From NCBI RefSeq assembly GCF_028858725.1, contig NC_084763.1, forward strand, positions 6,882,001 through 6,946,000: a stretch of 64,000 nucleotides of DNA. The letters run 5' to 3'. This DNA comes from Colius striatus (lineage: Eukaryota; Chordata; Aves; Coliiformes; Coliidae). Positions 51,359 to 64,000 of this stretch are shown here, piece after piece. The notes beneath the pieces were generated by a model. The model was not told the DNA's origin and did no database searches. It saw nothing but the letters and a program-made list of their open reading frames with translations. How positions within the stretch are numbered: position 1 is the first letter of the stretch; each line of letters begins with the position of its first letter. A program made the translations under genes and the position numbers.

Positions 51359-51546
51359 CATAGAGTCATAGAATGGTAGGGGTTGGAAGGGACCTTTAGA
51401 GATCATCTAGTCCAATCCCCTGCAGAAGCAGGGTCACCTAGATCAGGTCGCATAGGAACATGTCCAGGTGGGTCTTGAAGACCTCCAAGGAAGGAGCCTC
51501 CACAACCCCTCTGGGCAGCCTGTGCCACTGCTCCCTCACCCTCAAA
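51359..51546 (-). mobile_element. CR1 LINE 3' fragment
   Basis: CATAGAGTCATAGAATGGTA, GGTTGGAAGGGACCTTTAGA, GATCATCTAGTCCAATCCCC, through CTCCACAACCCCTCTGGGCA to about 51546. Confidence 0.93.
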
Positions 51547-52111
51547 TTTAGGGGTGTATAATTTTGTGGCCATAGGAGTTGCTGCAATAATCAGATATTT
51601 TTGCCTGTTCACTGAACAGTAGTTAACAGTTCCATGTGTTGCAAGAGGAATCCAAAACGACACCACCCTTAGAACTGTGGAAGCATACTAGAGAAAAACA
51701 AGGGAAACACATTATGATTTCATATAACAGAAGATGCTGAGGAGTGAAAAAGAATGCTGATTCCTAAGGAATTTGCCAATTTTCTTTTCAAGCCTCTTTC
51801 TAACACACTTACAAATGCATAAATTGTTCTAATGCTCTTCAGGTCATAAAAAGCAAATTGGCAGGGTAAGAACTGTTTTTCCCTGTCAAGTTGGGCACCC
51901 TACCTAGTTACAGAAATGAAGACAGCCTGCTTCCTTCTCACCATGCCATCATGATCAAAGGAACAGGATGCAAAAATTTTCCTCACTGGAATATACTGCT
52001 ATTCAAAGCCCTTTGTAGGCACCTCTCAGCAAAACATAAGTGTCTGGTACGAGATGAAAAGAGAGCACATGTATTTACTTATTCAGGATGGCATTTTGCA
52101 GCTCTGACAGA

Positions 52112-52142
52112 AATGTATGTATGCTTGTATGCATGCATGTAC
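52112..52142. repeat. Short (TGTA/TGCA)n microsatellite
   Basis: AATGTATGTATGCTTGTATG followed by CATGCATGTA. Confidence 0.7.
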
Positions 52143-55100
52143 ATCTGGGGGTCACTAAGGAGGAGACCACAGCACGTGAGGGTCTCTCTTTCCCCTGGGC
52201 AAAACCTCAGCCTTGAAGAGGACTTGCAGGCTGCTGCTGGCTCCTGCCCGGGGAGGCTCTGCCATCCCTCCTCTGTTACCAGGCAACATTATCAGCGATG
52301 CTGCACATGTGTACTGGACATTAATCACCACTTTCTGCTTGCTGTTTGTATTTTCATTTATGTATTTTTCTGTAGAAACACAAGGCATTCTTGAGCAAAT
52401 GAGATTTTGGTTGAAAGGATGTCTTGTAGGTGGGTAAAGCGTGCTGTGGTGTGGGGCAGGCAGGACACCCTGGTGCTGCGGCTCAGCTCCAGCCACGCTG
52501 GATGCATCCTCAGCCCTAGTGAGTCTGGGAAGGGTTGTGTTGCCTCTGCTTGCAACCCAGGGCTTCTCAGCACAACATCCAGCCCTCCTGGCTCCACCTG
52601 CTATGGCAGGTGTTTATTATGTTGAGGAATTAAACCCTCAGTCCCCCAAATAACACTTAAACATTAGGATCAGTGAAAATTTTACCTGAGCTGAGCATTT
52701 CAGCATGTGAACGTGTTGCCATTTAAATAGTCAAGGTGTGACTCTGTCTGGCTTTGTAAAATAGATGTCACAAATTGGATAGGTGAAAAGGCAGGCAGTA
52801 GTTACAAAGCAATTTAATGCATGTCATTGTGAGTGCATGGTGATCTGCTCCCCTGTGCAGGAGGTACAGGCACTTCGGGAACAGGAATGACATCTCTACA
52901 GCAATACCTCATTTCTGCACTCTGGTATATGAAAAAGCTGTTATTCAGACCAGAGATGAAGCCAGGAGATGTCAGGGCTTGGGTTAGCTATGTGGTGCTC
53001 CCCACTACACAAGACAAGGCCACAGCGCTGGCCATTCCCTCTCACCTTACCCAGCGACATCACTGCTCAGCTTCTGTTTCACGGCCTATTTTCTACCAGC
53101 TTTAATTACCCACTGCTGTTTAAGAGAGGAGCCATCAGTACCATTTAAAAAGCAGGCAAAGCTTTACTGTAGGAGACTGTTTCACCATCATAAGCAGCAT
53201 CCCTTTTGCTTCAGAAACACTCTCCCATCATTCCTCCACAAGCAGCCAGTGCTCTCTCTAGCTGCACATATAAATAGATGTGAAAATGTTCCAGAAGACA
53301 CAGGACCCTATTTCAGAAAGAGAGAATTATCTGTCTGTCATTACCCTGCCTCTGGTTCCACTGCAATGACACAATACTTTCAGTCTCTTACAAGACTCTT
53401 CAAGAAAGAATTTCAGGTAAATGGCTCCTCTAATCCTCATAAATCTGGAATTACCCCAGTTACCAAGAAGAGACATCATGGAAAAGGAATGACTGTGCAA
53501 CCACCTTCTCAACATCACTGTCACTACACTGACCATTTAATTAAGACTGCTGTGCATTTAGTTACAACGAGTTTGTATCAGCAAGGAAGGTACAGATTTC
53601 TTTAGATTCTCAAACCACGTACCTCAGAGCCAGCACTTGGGGATCACATCAATTATCATTCTTGGAGATACATGAATATCTCAAAAGAAAATCCTCATCT
53701 CCATATGGGACCTTCATGCCAGCACATAAATGGAGCTGACTACAAATAATCCTCTTTACTGCAAGAAACATGACCCTGAGTGGATGGCTGTCATGTTCAT
53801 TATATAATACTCATTATAACATACGTTTTTTGTCCTGTCCTTTGCTGCCTGATGTGGAAAACAAAGAGGGATGTGAGGAATGAGAAGGTAAACAACAAAA
53901 AAAAGATGACATTTATTGTATGGGCTTTTTTCTGTCAGCAGAAGTCTGTTCTGACTCTGGTGTAAACCTGGAGCAGCTGCCTCGGTGCCTGTGGAGTTAG
54001 GAGAGCCATGTGCTTACCCACTGAAAGCCAATGCTGCCCTTCTTCCCACACTGCAATCTCAAGGAACCGTTTGACTGACTCCTGATGTGTTTTGTGACTT
54101 TCTTCAGACACAGAAGCAGCCTCACTGGAAAGCTCTGCTTTACTTTGACATAAAAATACATCTCTAACCTGAGTGAGCCCTTAACGTTTCGATATCAAAA
54201 GGCAACTGAATGAACCCTAAATGCATGTTCTAATCTCATATTAAGCCAATCTCAGGATTTCTCAGTGCCTGACTAATGATTTTCAAGCACTTAGGACCAC
54301 AATGGCTCCAGCTGGGGATCTGGTATGCACTTATTTTATTTACCAAATGACTTTGTAAGAACTGCTTGCCTTTCCACATGTCTGATCCCTGACATCTGGT
54401 TTTGCAGGAGGGCTGTGGCACTCACTTCAGTCAAACCCTCTGCCAGTACTTTTTTCATCTGGACACAGAGGACTGGCAATATCACACCTTCACAAAGTAG
54501 AGCTTAAGATGACTGTAAGACATGCTTGGCCCTGGGATGCAAAAGATGCTGACATAGTAAAGGAGAAGCCAAGCAGTGAAGAGAAAAGCCTTCTCTGAAG
54601 TCAAGGAGGTTGAAGCAAACTGAAGGGGGCAAAGGTTGCCTTTGATCTCCTGTTCTTTTCTGACACATTGTTCTCTCCAGAAAGATGAAATTCAAATATG
54701 ACCTCTGTCTGTTTACTTGGCATGCACTGGACTTGCAGTCCTTAGCAGACAGAGGGAAGCAGGACACTAAGGCAGATTGAGCAGTTTGCATGCAATTAGT
54801 GGAGAGAACCAGGCGGTGCTTTCCGTGTGAGCAGGTTGTATCTGCTGGAGCAAACACCAGCTCCCATGAAATGCTGCCATGACATCCAGAAAACATGCAC
54901 TTTAGGAGCTGGACATTGTGAAAAAAAAAAGCCAGTGCTGGGTAGAAGAGCAGGAGCTGTAGTGAGGAAAGCTGACCAGGAGGTTAAGCTGTCTTGCCAG
55001 TGTAACAGGCTGGGAAGAATGTGGTCTACAGCATACACTTCACTGTCGCCCTCAAAACCAGTAGCCTGTGGTCTAATGGTCATTGCTGTGTAAGCAGAGC

Positions 55101-56814
55101 ATGGCTGAGGTGTCCTGGCCACAGCTCTGAGCTGATGGGTGCTGCTGCATTTGAGCTACAGAACTACCAGAGCCACCTTTATTAGTAAAGATAAAGCAAA
55201 GATCGGGTGATCCTGGCACCGCTTCCCTGCGGGACAGTGGCATCCAAAAAGGCCAGCTGCAGGCTAGACTCATGCCTGTAGGTTGCTGACCACCTTAGTC
55301 AATGGTGAGGAACTACAGTTGCAGTTTGTTGAAGAGGAAGCATCAGGGAAGAGGGAAGGTTTGCCACAAGAACGATAATTTGGGATACTGGTTCTCTCTT
55401 TTGCTTTGTTTCCCAGATGGAATTCTCATTGAAACATGTGTTTTATCTGCTGCTGTATCTCAGACTTTCTTTCTGGGAGCAGCATGTGTCATTTCCCAGC
55501 TGTGCTGTTTGTGTTCTCCTCAGCTTGCAAACCAGCTGCATGGCAACACGCTGCAGGTTGCCAATAAACACAACTGGAAGCCGATGAGACAAGAGCATCT
55601 TTGAAGATTCTCCTTGGGATGCCATGCCATGCCAGATTAAAAGTTCTCTGTGTATCCAGGGCTGGTGATAACATGGACACTTCATGCAACACAAATCCTC
55701 CATTGATATAGTCACCTCCTGATACAGGAACCTCAAGGCTGCTTAGATTTTAGAGCCAGATGAAGAGCACAGGCAGCATCATTTGACTTATGTACCTTCT
55801 CAAAGCATCATTGCTAGGGAGAACTTCCATCATTCAGGTTTTTGTTTCAGTTCTGTCTGGTTTGTTTTACTGCATATATCACATGCAAGGTCAACCAGGC
55901 TTCTCATGCACATAACTGGATCTCTACCTCAGATCTTCCCCTCCCCAATTCTCCCTTTGTTCCCCAAGTAATCAAGTGAACCCCATGAAAACTGATGGCA
56001 TTAGAAGCAAGCTGGATCTGCTCTCAGCTAGATATCTCACTCGTGCTGGATATCATCACTGACCTGTTGCAGACTGGTGACTGTGTTCATTATATCCATT
56101 CATACTCAGGAAAGTAAATAAATAAATCCCCATGTCCCCTCAGAATATAGCTCAGCACCTCAAAACAATTCTGGATCAATCATAAACTGGTTCTACACGT
56201 AGGACAATTAAATGTTTCTCGGAAAGACAATTCCTGCTCTTTAAGCCTCACATATCTTATTAGCACCAGAAGCAAAACTCTGCCAAAGGTCTCTGGCCAC
56301 TGATGAATATACCTGGCTGTGGAAACCTGGTGCAAAGCCACAATGGCCATGGGATGGGTTCTGCCATGACGGCGCTGGGATTGAAATGGGATGATCTTAA
56401 CGTGAAGTGAACGCTGTGATGATTGCAGTCAGTGGCATAAAGCCAACAAAAAGCCATCAAAAAGCCTTCACCAGGACATGCTTGCTTTTGGGAGAGGGCT
56501 GGAGAAACCTTTGGTCTCCAAAAAGACGGTCAGCTGCTCAGAGCAGCTGGAGTGCCTGGAGCAGCCTACAGAAGACAGCACTGGCACCCACACTGGCAGG
56601 ACCTCACTCTGTGCTGGACTCAAACCCGAACTTGCTGATCAGAGGAACTCCTGGTAGAAACTGGTAAACATTTTCTGAGAGAAATGGGGGATTTGCTTTG
56701 AATTGTCTTTGCATATTGTTTTTCAACATTTAAAAAGGAAAAAAAAAAAACCCTAGATTTTGAGACTCTACCAATATCAAACCAAAAACTAATTTAGTTT
56801 TGGCTTTCTTGAAG

Positions 56815-56897
56815 ACAAACATCCCCCAGATTTCCTCCATTAACAAACATCCCCCAGATTTCCTCCATTAACAAACATCCCCCAGATTTCCTCCATT
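56815..56897. repeat. 28-base tandem repeat, three near-perfect copies
   Basis: The unit beginning ACAAACATCCCCCAGATTTC starts at 56815, 56843 and 56871 with period exactly 28. The copies look identical apart from the last bases, implying a recent expansion. Confidence 0.95.
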
Positions 56898-58709
56898 GAA
56901 AAAATCCTGGAACATCTTCAGTGTTTTCAGTTTTATAGAGATTAGTGCAGGTTACCACTCATTAAATCAACATTTTCAATGAAAATTATGTTCAAAACCT
57001 CCTTTGTCATGAAAGAAACCTATCTGAAAAAATAGATGCATTTTAAGAGTAGGTTCTGTCTGGACTCTCTCCATCCCGTGCTTGGGGAGAATGAGAAACG
57101 CTGCTGTGGTTTTCACATTAGGAACCAGGATGTGACACAGCGTGAGGCAGAGACGTGAGGCAAAGTTCTCCATTTTCTTTCACCCTAAGTAATCTCAAGT
57201 CAGCCACTGGGATAGCATGAGAGGTGAAACCATGATCATGGTCACCATTGCAAATGAAACCCAGTAACAGCAATGAGCAATTAAACAGGTCACCCTTTAA
57301 CATTCCCTCTAGTTCAGCATAAGCTCCCTAGACGTCATCTCTTCTCCCTCTGGTAAGATCCCTCCCTGCCTACATTTTTGCCTTTTCCTAGGATCTTCTC
57401 ACTGCAGACTGGTGGCTCTGGGGATAATGTAAGGCACATGGCAGATCTATTTCAGCTAAGCCAAGCCTACTGGCAAGACAAGCTTTTTTCATGTCAAGCA
57501 TTTGTTCCCTCTGCTGCGCTAATTCCTCGGGGTTGTGGAGGAGCAGTGCTCAGCGTGGTTGGTTAAGTATTATTAATGCCATCTCTCCCTCTCCCTTTAT
57601 TGGTTACATATGGGCATGAAGTTGATTAGCCAAGGGAAAAGTAGAGTTACACGTCATTTGTCTTCTCTTACATTTTCATTGATCAATCCATTCGACATTA
57701 CCCATTTCCCATTAATTTTCTATTTGCAGCACACCTTGTTTTTAGAGCCACAGTTAGCAAATTGATTTGCTGCTCTTAATCAGCAGTTTCCATTTACAGC
57801 CTGGGAAGTGGGATTAACACAACAGACTTGCCATTTCGTCACTGTCAGTGATACCTCACACTAAATAAGTTTTATGTTTGGTATGTTCTGCTGATTGAGT
57901 CTGGACAAAGAACAAGCTATATGAACGTGCAGCCTACTCAGTGGGCTCGGGGCCAAGTCTCTAGCATAGGCACAGATTATAGGTCTTTCCAGCAACGTTG
58001 ACAGGATATGTGAGAGTCTAAGGAAGCTGAAATATCTCTGCTCAAAGTCACAATGCAGTAGTGAGAACAACATTGCCTCCTACAGTTACACTGCCTTCAA
58101 CCTCCACCCCTCTATCAGATTTTAAACGCAAGGAGACTTGATCGGAGACTCTGCTTCTCCGATGTTATTGCTGTGAAAAGGCATCAAGGAAGGCTGGATG
58201 ACAATTTTTTCCAAGCATCACAGAATTGTGTTTGAATGAATTAGGAGATAATCTGTTAATTCATCAGATTGTTCAGGCATAATGCACACAAATTATCGAT
58301 AGAGTAAGAAACATTGCTGTTTTTCCATTAATGGTTTCACATAATGCTGCCTTCCCTCCCGAGAGCTGATTAAAATGTAATTTAAATTGCTCTTGTCTTA
58401 GAGCTTCATTGTCTATTATCTTGAACTGAGCCACGGGCTCCCTATTGAGAGGATGTTTAACAGCAGAACATTAACTGATCTCCTCACTTTTATTTCAGCG
58501 CAGAAAAATTCTCCATCTTTCTCAGCTGATCTTGTTAATTATGGGAAGATGATGAACACAGGTGATAGGAGCCAAAAGAGATGAGCCTGCCAGTAACTGA
58601 TCAGCAGGTTTTTTCTCTTTATTTGTCAAAAAACACCACCAGTTCCTGTTACCACTTTTTTTTTCCCAGTGGACCAAAAATGCAACACAAGGGAATATGA
58701 TCTATGCTT

Positions 58710-58775
58710 CTGCAGGGGGGTTGGACTGGATGATCTCCAAAGGTCCCTCCCAACCCCTAACATTCTGTGATTCTG
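58710..58775 (+). mobile_element. CR1 LINE tail
   Basis: GCAGGGGGGTTGGACTGGAT, GATCTCCAAAGGTCCCTCCC, then AACCCCTAACATTCTGTGAT and TCTGAT. Confidence 0.92.
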
Positions 58776-61700
58776 ATTTATTGCTGTTGTTGCATTTCTT
58801 TTCCCTAAATTAAATAAATCCAAGTTGACATATACTAACTTCAAAAAGGAATAAGACTTATTACAACACAGCATTGTAAAAAAATGTATCAGGACTCTCT
58901 GGCTGGCTATTTGCTGTTTAATCAATGGAAACTAGGTCTAAAAAATGCCCTGTGTTAAAATAATTTATTTGGAAAGAACTGTTTGCCATAGACTCAGATT
59001 TATGTTCAAGGCTTTTCATTTTTCCTTTCCTTATTGAAAATAAGAATGATCTGGCAACTAAAACCATTCCTCAGGTAGACTGAGTGAAAGCCACACTTTT
59101 ATTGTCTTTGTTACCTCGGTGTAAACCCCTCATCCAAGAGACAAAATCTGTTACACTGAGCTCTCTCCCTATACACTAATTTAATATCAAAGTAGATTGT
59201 CTCACTGTAACAGAAAACTGCAAAGAGAACTCAGCAACAGAAATCCATGAGATTTGTTATATCTCCATTTCTCTTTACTCCCCGATGCTGGTACAAAGCC
59301 TGATATTTTTCTTTCACACTGAGTCCTAGTGCAGTGCATTTCCACAGAAATATGGCACTGTAGATCAACTAAAAGGGGCAATTCCATATCCACTTTCCAC
59401 CTCAGAGCACTGATGCCAATCTCCAAATAGAACATTTCTGACTTTCTTCAGTATTAGAGAGTTCCACAGAACAGCCATGCAAAAATCTCCTCTCACTTCT
59501 ATCCCCTTAAGAGAGTTAGTGCTTTTAGTGCTTTTTCACTTGCATGGCAACTGGGCAGTATGAAAACTTACAAATGTGAAATCTCACCATCGTAGAGAAC
59601 GTACTTCATAAGTCCTTGGAAAACAGCACTCAAACACTGAATAAAGCTATGCCTATACCAGTTAATTAAGTAAGGCTCAAGAAGAGACCCAGGTCATGGG
59701 TTGCAGTTGTCCATACCATCCAAAAACAAAAGGGTTCCCAGGTGTAGGACTAGCACAGCTGCAGCAGGGCTACCAAACCGCTGCCCAGCACAGTGGGGAC
59801 TCTGCCACCCTCTTCTACAGGCTGGGAGAGTTTCCCAGCCTAGAGATGTAAGAAAGTCTCAGCAGCTCACTGCTTTGTGCCAGCTGGCACCAGTTTACAG
59901 GATTGTTCTCAGGCATGCTTAATTTAGTAGTGTAGATACTAGCATAAATAGTTTGAAGTATGCATGAGAGACGTGGAATAAGATTAAGACCAGCTGGAAC
60001 CACTTCCAGAGGTGCAATGTTAAACGCATGCTGAGCGGGAGCAAGGCTGGGGAAAACGGGACCTGCCTGAGCAATCCATATCATGTCTATTTACACTACT
60101 AGAGAATATGCAGAACTCTATGCTTGTTTATTTATGTAACAAAAAGCTAATGCCAACTGGACACTTAGTGTTGAGGTATCAGCAGGAAGTATTTTTAGGG
60201 GAGCAGTTTTGCTGTATGCTTGAGATGCATTTCCTGACAAAGAAGGGATGCTACACTGCCAACAGCATCATCAGATGCATACAGAAAGATCAGTTTGGAG
60301 AAGTCATGACTGAGCTGTAAGCCATTATGTGTGAAAGAAAGCTTACAGGAGCAAAGATGAGAGAGGTAATCACACAGCCACAAGCGCTGAAATAAATCTG
60401 TGTAAAGGCAGAGTCGTGTTTATGGTTGACAGAGCTAGTAGAAATCTGTTAAGTAGATTAAGCAGAAATATGCAGTCAGACAAAGATAAATTATCTCATT
60501 TGGCATTGCATTAAATCTAAGTTGTGGTTTAAAACACGTTGAAAGTTAATTGTGGTTTCAAAGAAGTTGAAAGAACTCAGTGTTTCACCACAATGGAAGG
60601 AATTATTTTCCCTCTCCTTCAAGCCCCATTACCGTAGCATTTCTATTTTAATCTCTGAATTTGAAACCATTTGCTTTGAACCTTTGCATTCCACACTCAA
60701 AGCTGGATTTTATTCAATTATTTCAGGCATTTACCAAGTTAGCCCAACTGCATTTCCTAGCACAGGATTTGAATAGCTATATCAAGAGGGATTTGGAAAA
60801 ACTTGTGATTTGGTTCTCCTGGCTGAGTCTTCTGAAGTAATTGCACCTGACAACAGAGGACTTGAAATCTGATAGTGCACGAAAACTGAGGAATAAGCAA
60901 ACTAAAATGAATGTAACATGAGCTAAATGCAGATGTTTTTCTCACTTGCTGGTAATTATGAGTTTAACATGGGCAGGGTGACTTTTGAATTAGGTATCCA
61001 GTGTCAATAAGAGCCACACACTTATTCCTTAAGTTTCTTGCCAACCCAGTTCCAAAGGAAAAAAGTCTGATCCTCGTTTTGCCTTGTGCACAGATATGTT
61101 GTAAATCTTACAGCAGCCGTGTTTTGCTGTGGAATGGTAACAGGTGTGGTGTGGCCACGAACCTTGAGACTGTGACTGGGTTAGAGTCACTGATCTCACC
61201 CAGAAATGCTAAGAGTGGACACCATGCACAACCCAATCTGACTCAGAGCATCAGGGGACTCCACATTAGCAAATAGCGTGGTGCAATAAGTGGGGAGCTC
61301 TAGAGTGGAGCAGGAGGTGCTGAGGACCCAACATCTATGCTGTGTTTTAGGGGGCTACTTCTGGTTAGCACCCATCAGCAGTTCTGTGCTTCCAGGGCAC
61401 AGACCCCAGCCTGGTTTCATCCACAGGGATCAGATTGCTGCACACTAAGAAAGGTCCCTGATGGGAACCAAAGTGCAGTAAGTGGGGACAGGCAGGAGAT
61501 CCACTTCAAAAGTGTTCTTCCTAATCTGAACAAAAACGCTGGCCTCGCCTAGACTAATGGTCTAAAAGAGAACCAGTCACTGAAATCCAGAGCACTCTCG
61601 GGCAGAGTAGCAGGACATGAATTAAATACAGTACTTTGAGGCCACATTAAGGGCAGTCACACTTTAGGCAGCCAAGAAATCAAGAAACTGATGCCACTAC

Positions 61701-64000
61701 TTATTTACAGTTAGAAGACTTTATAGGAAAGTTAACAGACAAAGCAAAAGATGCCAAGTGCAATTTTCCCCAGGAACTATCAGCTTTGTGTTCTCCCTGG
61801 GAAAGTGGCAGCAATAGAACACTGTGATTTCTGACACCTGAACATCACAGCAGAATTGGTGCCCCTTCATGTACCAGATGTAAGATGAGAAACTACCTGA
61901 AGGCAGATGGCATTCATACCTCATGTTTCTGTATTGCTGTATGTACAAATTAGTAACTGTGTTGCCTGGTTTTAGGCACGCAGCTCTCACGGAGCTCAAA
62001 TGAGCTGCACGTGACTAAACCTCCAAGAGCTGCTTAAAAAATATCCCTCCTGGGTCTTAAATGAAAACTCGTTGTTTAAGTGTTGATTATTATTTTTTTT
62101 CCAGTGAGAATAATTAAGGTCTTTAAAGAGCACAAGGGAAAAGAAGAAAGAGGACTTGCTCATCAGATTAATGTTTCCACGGATGCGTGGCTAATTTTCA
62201 GCTGTGGCTGAGACACACTGAGAAGCCAGCACACATACATGCAGGCATGAGTCTCATCATGGACCTTAAGGTTATTGATCCAGGTAACAATGCTGGTGAG
62301 CTGAGAGAGAAAAGAGAGTTGAGAAACCGTCAAGATATTCATAACAAGGGACACGGCCGCTTTCACGAAATCCACTAGAAATCAGCATTAGGCAGCCAGA
62401 CACTGAAAACCACTTGGAAACTATGAACGTGTCTGTGTTTTAACAGAAACATATTCAGGGAGCTCCAAACTATCTCTTGTTATCTGTAGCTTCCTCTGCA
62501 GGATGAAGTCCAGAAAATAAAGCAAAATGAAAGAACAAAACCAGTTCTTCCTTAACTGCAGCATAAACGGAGGCAGATCCAAATTCGAATGGCTGCTTTT
62601 GAAGGGAATGCACTGCTTGATGAAGGAGGGGAGAACTGTTTCTAAATAAACAAATAGTAAATAATCATTAAATAGAAAATAAAAGGTCTAAGAGTATCAA
62701 GGTTTCAAATTCAGGCTCACGTCCTACAATCTGCTTTGGGTATACTTCAATTTGGCTCCCTTAGCCATAACAACAGTGTTGTTTTAGTCCATCTGAGGTT
62801 CTGCTTACAGAATTCTACTCCAGGACTGTAAATCAGTGCTGGAAAAACACAATCTAAGCAAAACTGCAGGTTAGAAATCAGGATCTAACTAACCCTTTTC
62901 CTCCCGTGGGGCTGATTTGCATGAGGCTGGCTTAAGATGCAGAATAATACACGAACTGCATGAGCAGTTTAAAGGTTTATACAATATCCTAATGCTTTCC
63001 ATACCCAGGCAGCTAATTTAGATTTTTGCTGTGGATTAACTCACAAGCAGCTCAAATTCATCTTTCCATTAACCCATCTTGATTAGCAGGATCCTGACTG
63101 CTGTATGAGGGCCAAGCTCCATCTCACATGTATTCATTTGGATTCAGGGGCTAAAGGGCCCTGATTACTGTTCTCTTTTATGATCGAGAGTCATTTTAAA
63201 TGGCTTCACTAATCTCACGTACAGGAAAACCTCCAGTCACATCAGCTTAAGAACTAACCATCATGAACCACATTAATTGATGTAGTGCACACTCTCACAG
63301 AAGCCAAGTCACAGTCCCAGACAGACTTTGAAGGGCTAGATCTTCTCTGCCTTAGATACAAGTGATTGTGACGTGCAATGAGAAAACCCTCCAAGTACCC
63401 AGCAGAGGGGAGACAAAACAATAAAATCCTTTTGAAACGTAATGCCTGCTTACAGGGGCATTCAATTAATCAGTTCCTGTGCACCTGAGGTAACATTAAA
63501 TATCATCCCAGCAGGGCATCCAGTAATTTGTTGAGTAATAATTACAGCTCCCAAACAGGACGCAGCAGGAATCCTGCTTATCCATCAGCGTGCTACTGTT
63601 TGTACATGACCACAGGATAAATTGTCTTGGGCTGAGGAGAAAATACCTGGAGATAAAAGCTTCAAAGCTTGTTCTGGTGCTCTGATACTAACCCCAAGAT
63701 GTACAGTACAGCTACCTTCACTCATATAAAAAAAAACCCTGATGTATCAATGAGCTTAAGAATATTTTGACAGATGCCTGACAGTGCCAAATGGATTGTT
63801 ATTGGGGGCCAATATTGGTATTTTATCTGCTAATACAGCACAGTCTACATGAAGGACACACACTTGGCAGCTGCTAACAATTAGTGAAGCAGAGACCGAC
63901 ACTCAGAAGCACTCCAAGTTGTTGACACAACCAAAACTGACAAGGGTCACCACAAATAAAAAAAGCTTGCAGTTTTGCCTTGGAGAACAGTTTGGAGAGG

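Larger units (their letters stand above)
48100..64000 (-). other. Presumed TMEM108 5' intron, part 3
   Basis: AT-rich, gene-free as far as can be seen, with two CR1 fragments (51.4 and 58.7 kb), a 28-base tandem repeat near 56.85 kb and repeat-free AT-rich blocks that look like conserved non-coding DNA at about 57.5-58.5 and 62.9-63.6 kb. Assignment to TMEM108 rests on the known great length of its 5' introns in mammals. Confidence 0.4.

Noticed and set aside
51891..52394. A 167-codon plus-strand open frame
   Set aside because: It spans a TGTA microsatellite and has no family resemblance; likely chance.
58950..59027. A minus-strand start reading MKSLEH considered as the missing TMEM108 start exon
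   Set aside because: What follows is not hydrophobic, does not match the signal peptide, and no suitable donor leaves one base.

Overview
This is a piece of vertebrate, almost certainly bird, nuclear DNA. There are thirteen CR1-type LINE 3' ends carrying the tail typical of avian CR1 (ATTCTGTGATTCT-like), split exons with GT/AG sites, long introns, and no sign of prokaryotic operons or CRISPR. Only two genes could be identified by homology. Both lie on the minus strand and their human orthologues are neighbours in the same order (3q22): TMEM108 (retrolinkin), then BFSP2 (phakinin/CP49).

Layout from high to low coordinate, which is the direction of transcription. Positions 64000-21127 appear to be a large 5' intron of TMEM108, holding CR1 fragments, a decayed non-CR1 LINE reverse-transcriptase tail near 47.6-48.1 kb, several small tandem repeats and some AT-rich blocks that look like conserved non-coding elements. 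Three TMEM108 coding exons follow: 21126-20011 (ectodomain plus most of the membrane segment), 11628-11474 (end of the membrane segment, basic stop-transfer, cytoplasmic part) and 10067-9945 (C-terminus and stop). Their reading phases match exactly. The exon with the start codon was not found. About 3.4 kb beyond the TMEM108 stop comes BFSP2 exon 1 (6534-6079) in a CpG-rich setting, with a near-consensus Maf recognition element about 170 bases upstream. Positions 6078-1 are BFSP2 intron 1; no further rod-domain exon was seen.

The most interesting unexplained signal is inside BFSP2 intron 1 on the opposite (plus) strand. Four exon-like blocks at 1522-1590, 2868-2926, 3845-3966 and 4099-4443 have phases that fit into one open frame of about 196 codons with ATG, stop and a downstream AATAAA. 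Another block with very strong splice signals (1044-1309) lies just upstream. I do not recognise the product. It could be an unannotated antisense nested gene, or chance; two of its donor sites are weak.

The two named genes are not a functional unit: BFSP2 makes a lens beaded-filament subunit and TMEM108 a neuronal endosomal membrane protein. Their proximity is conserved linkage.
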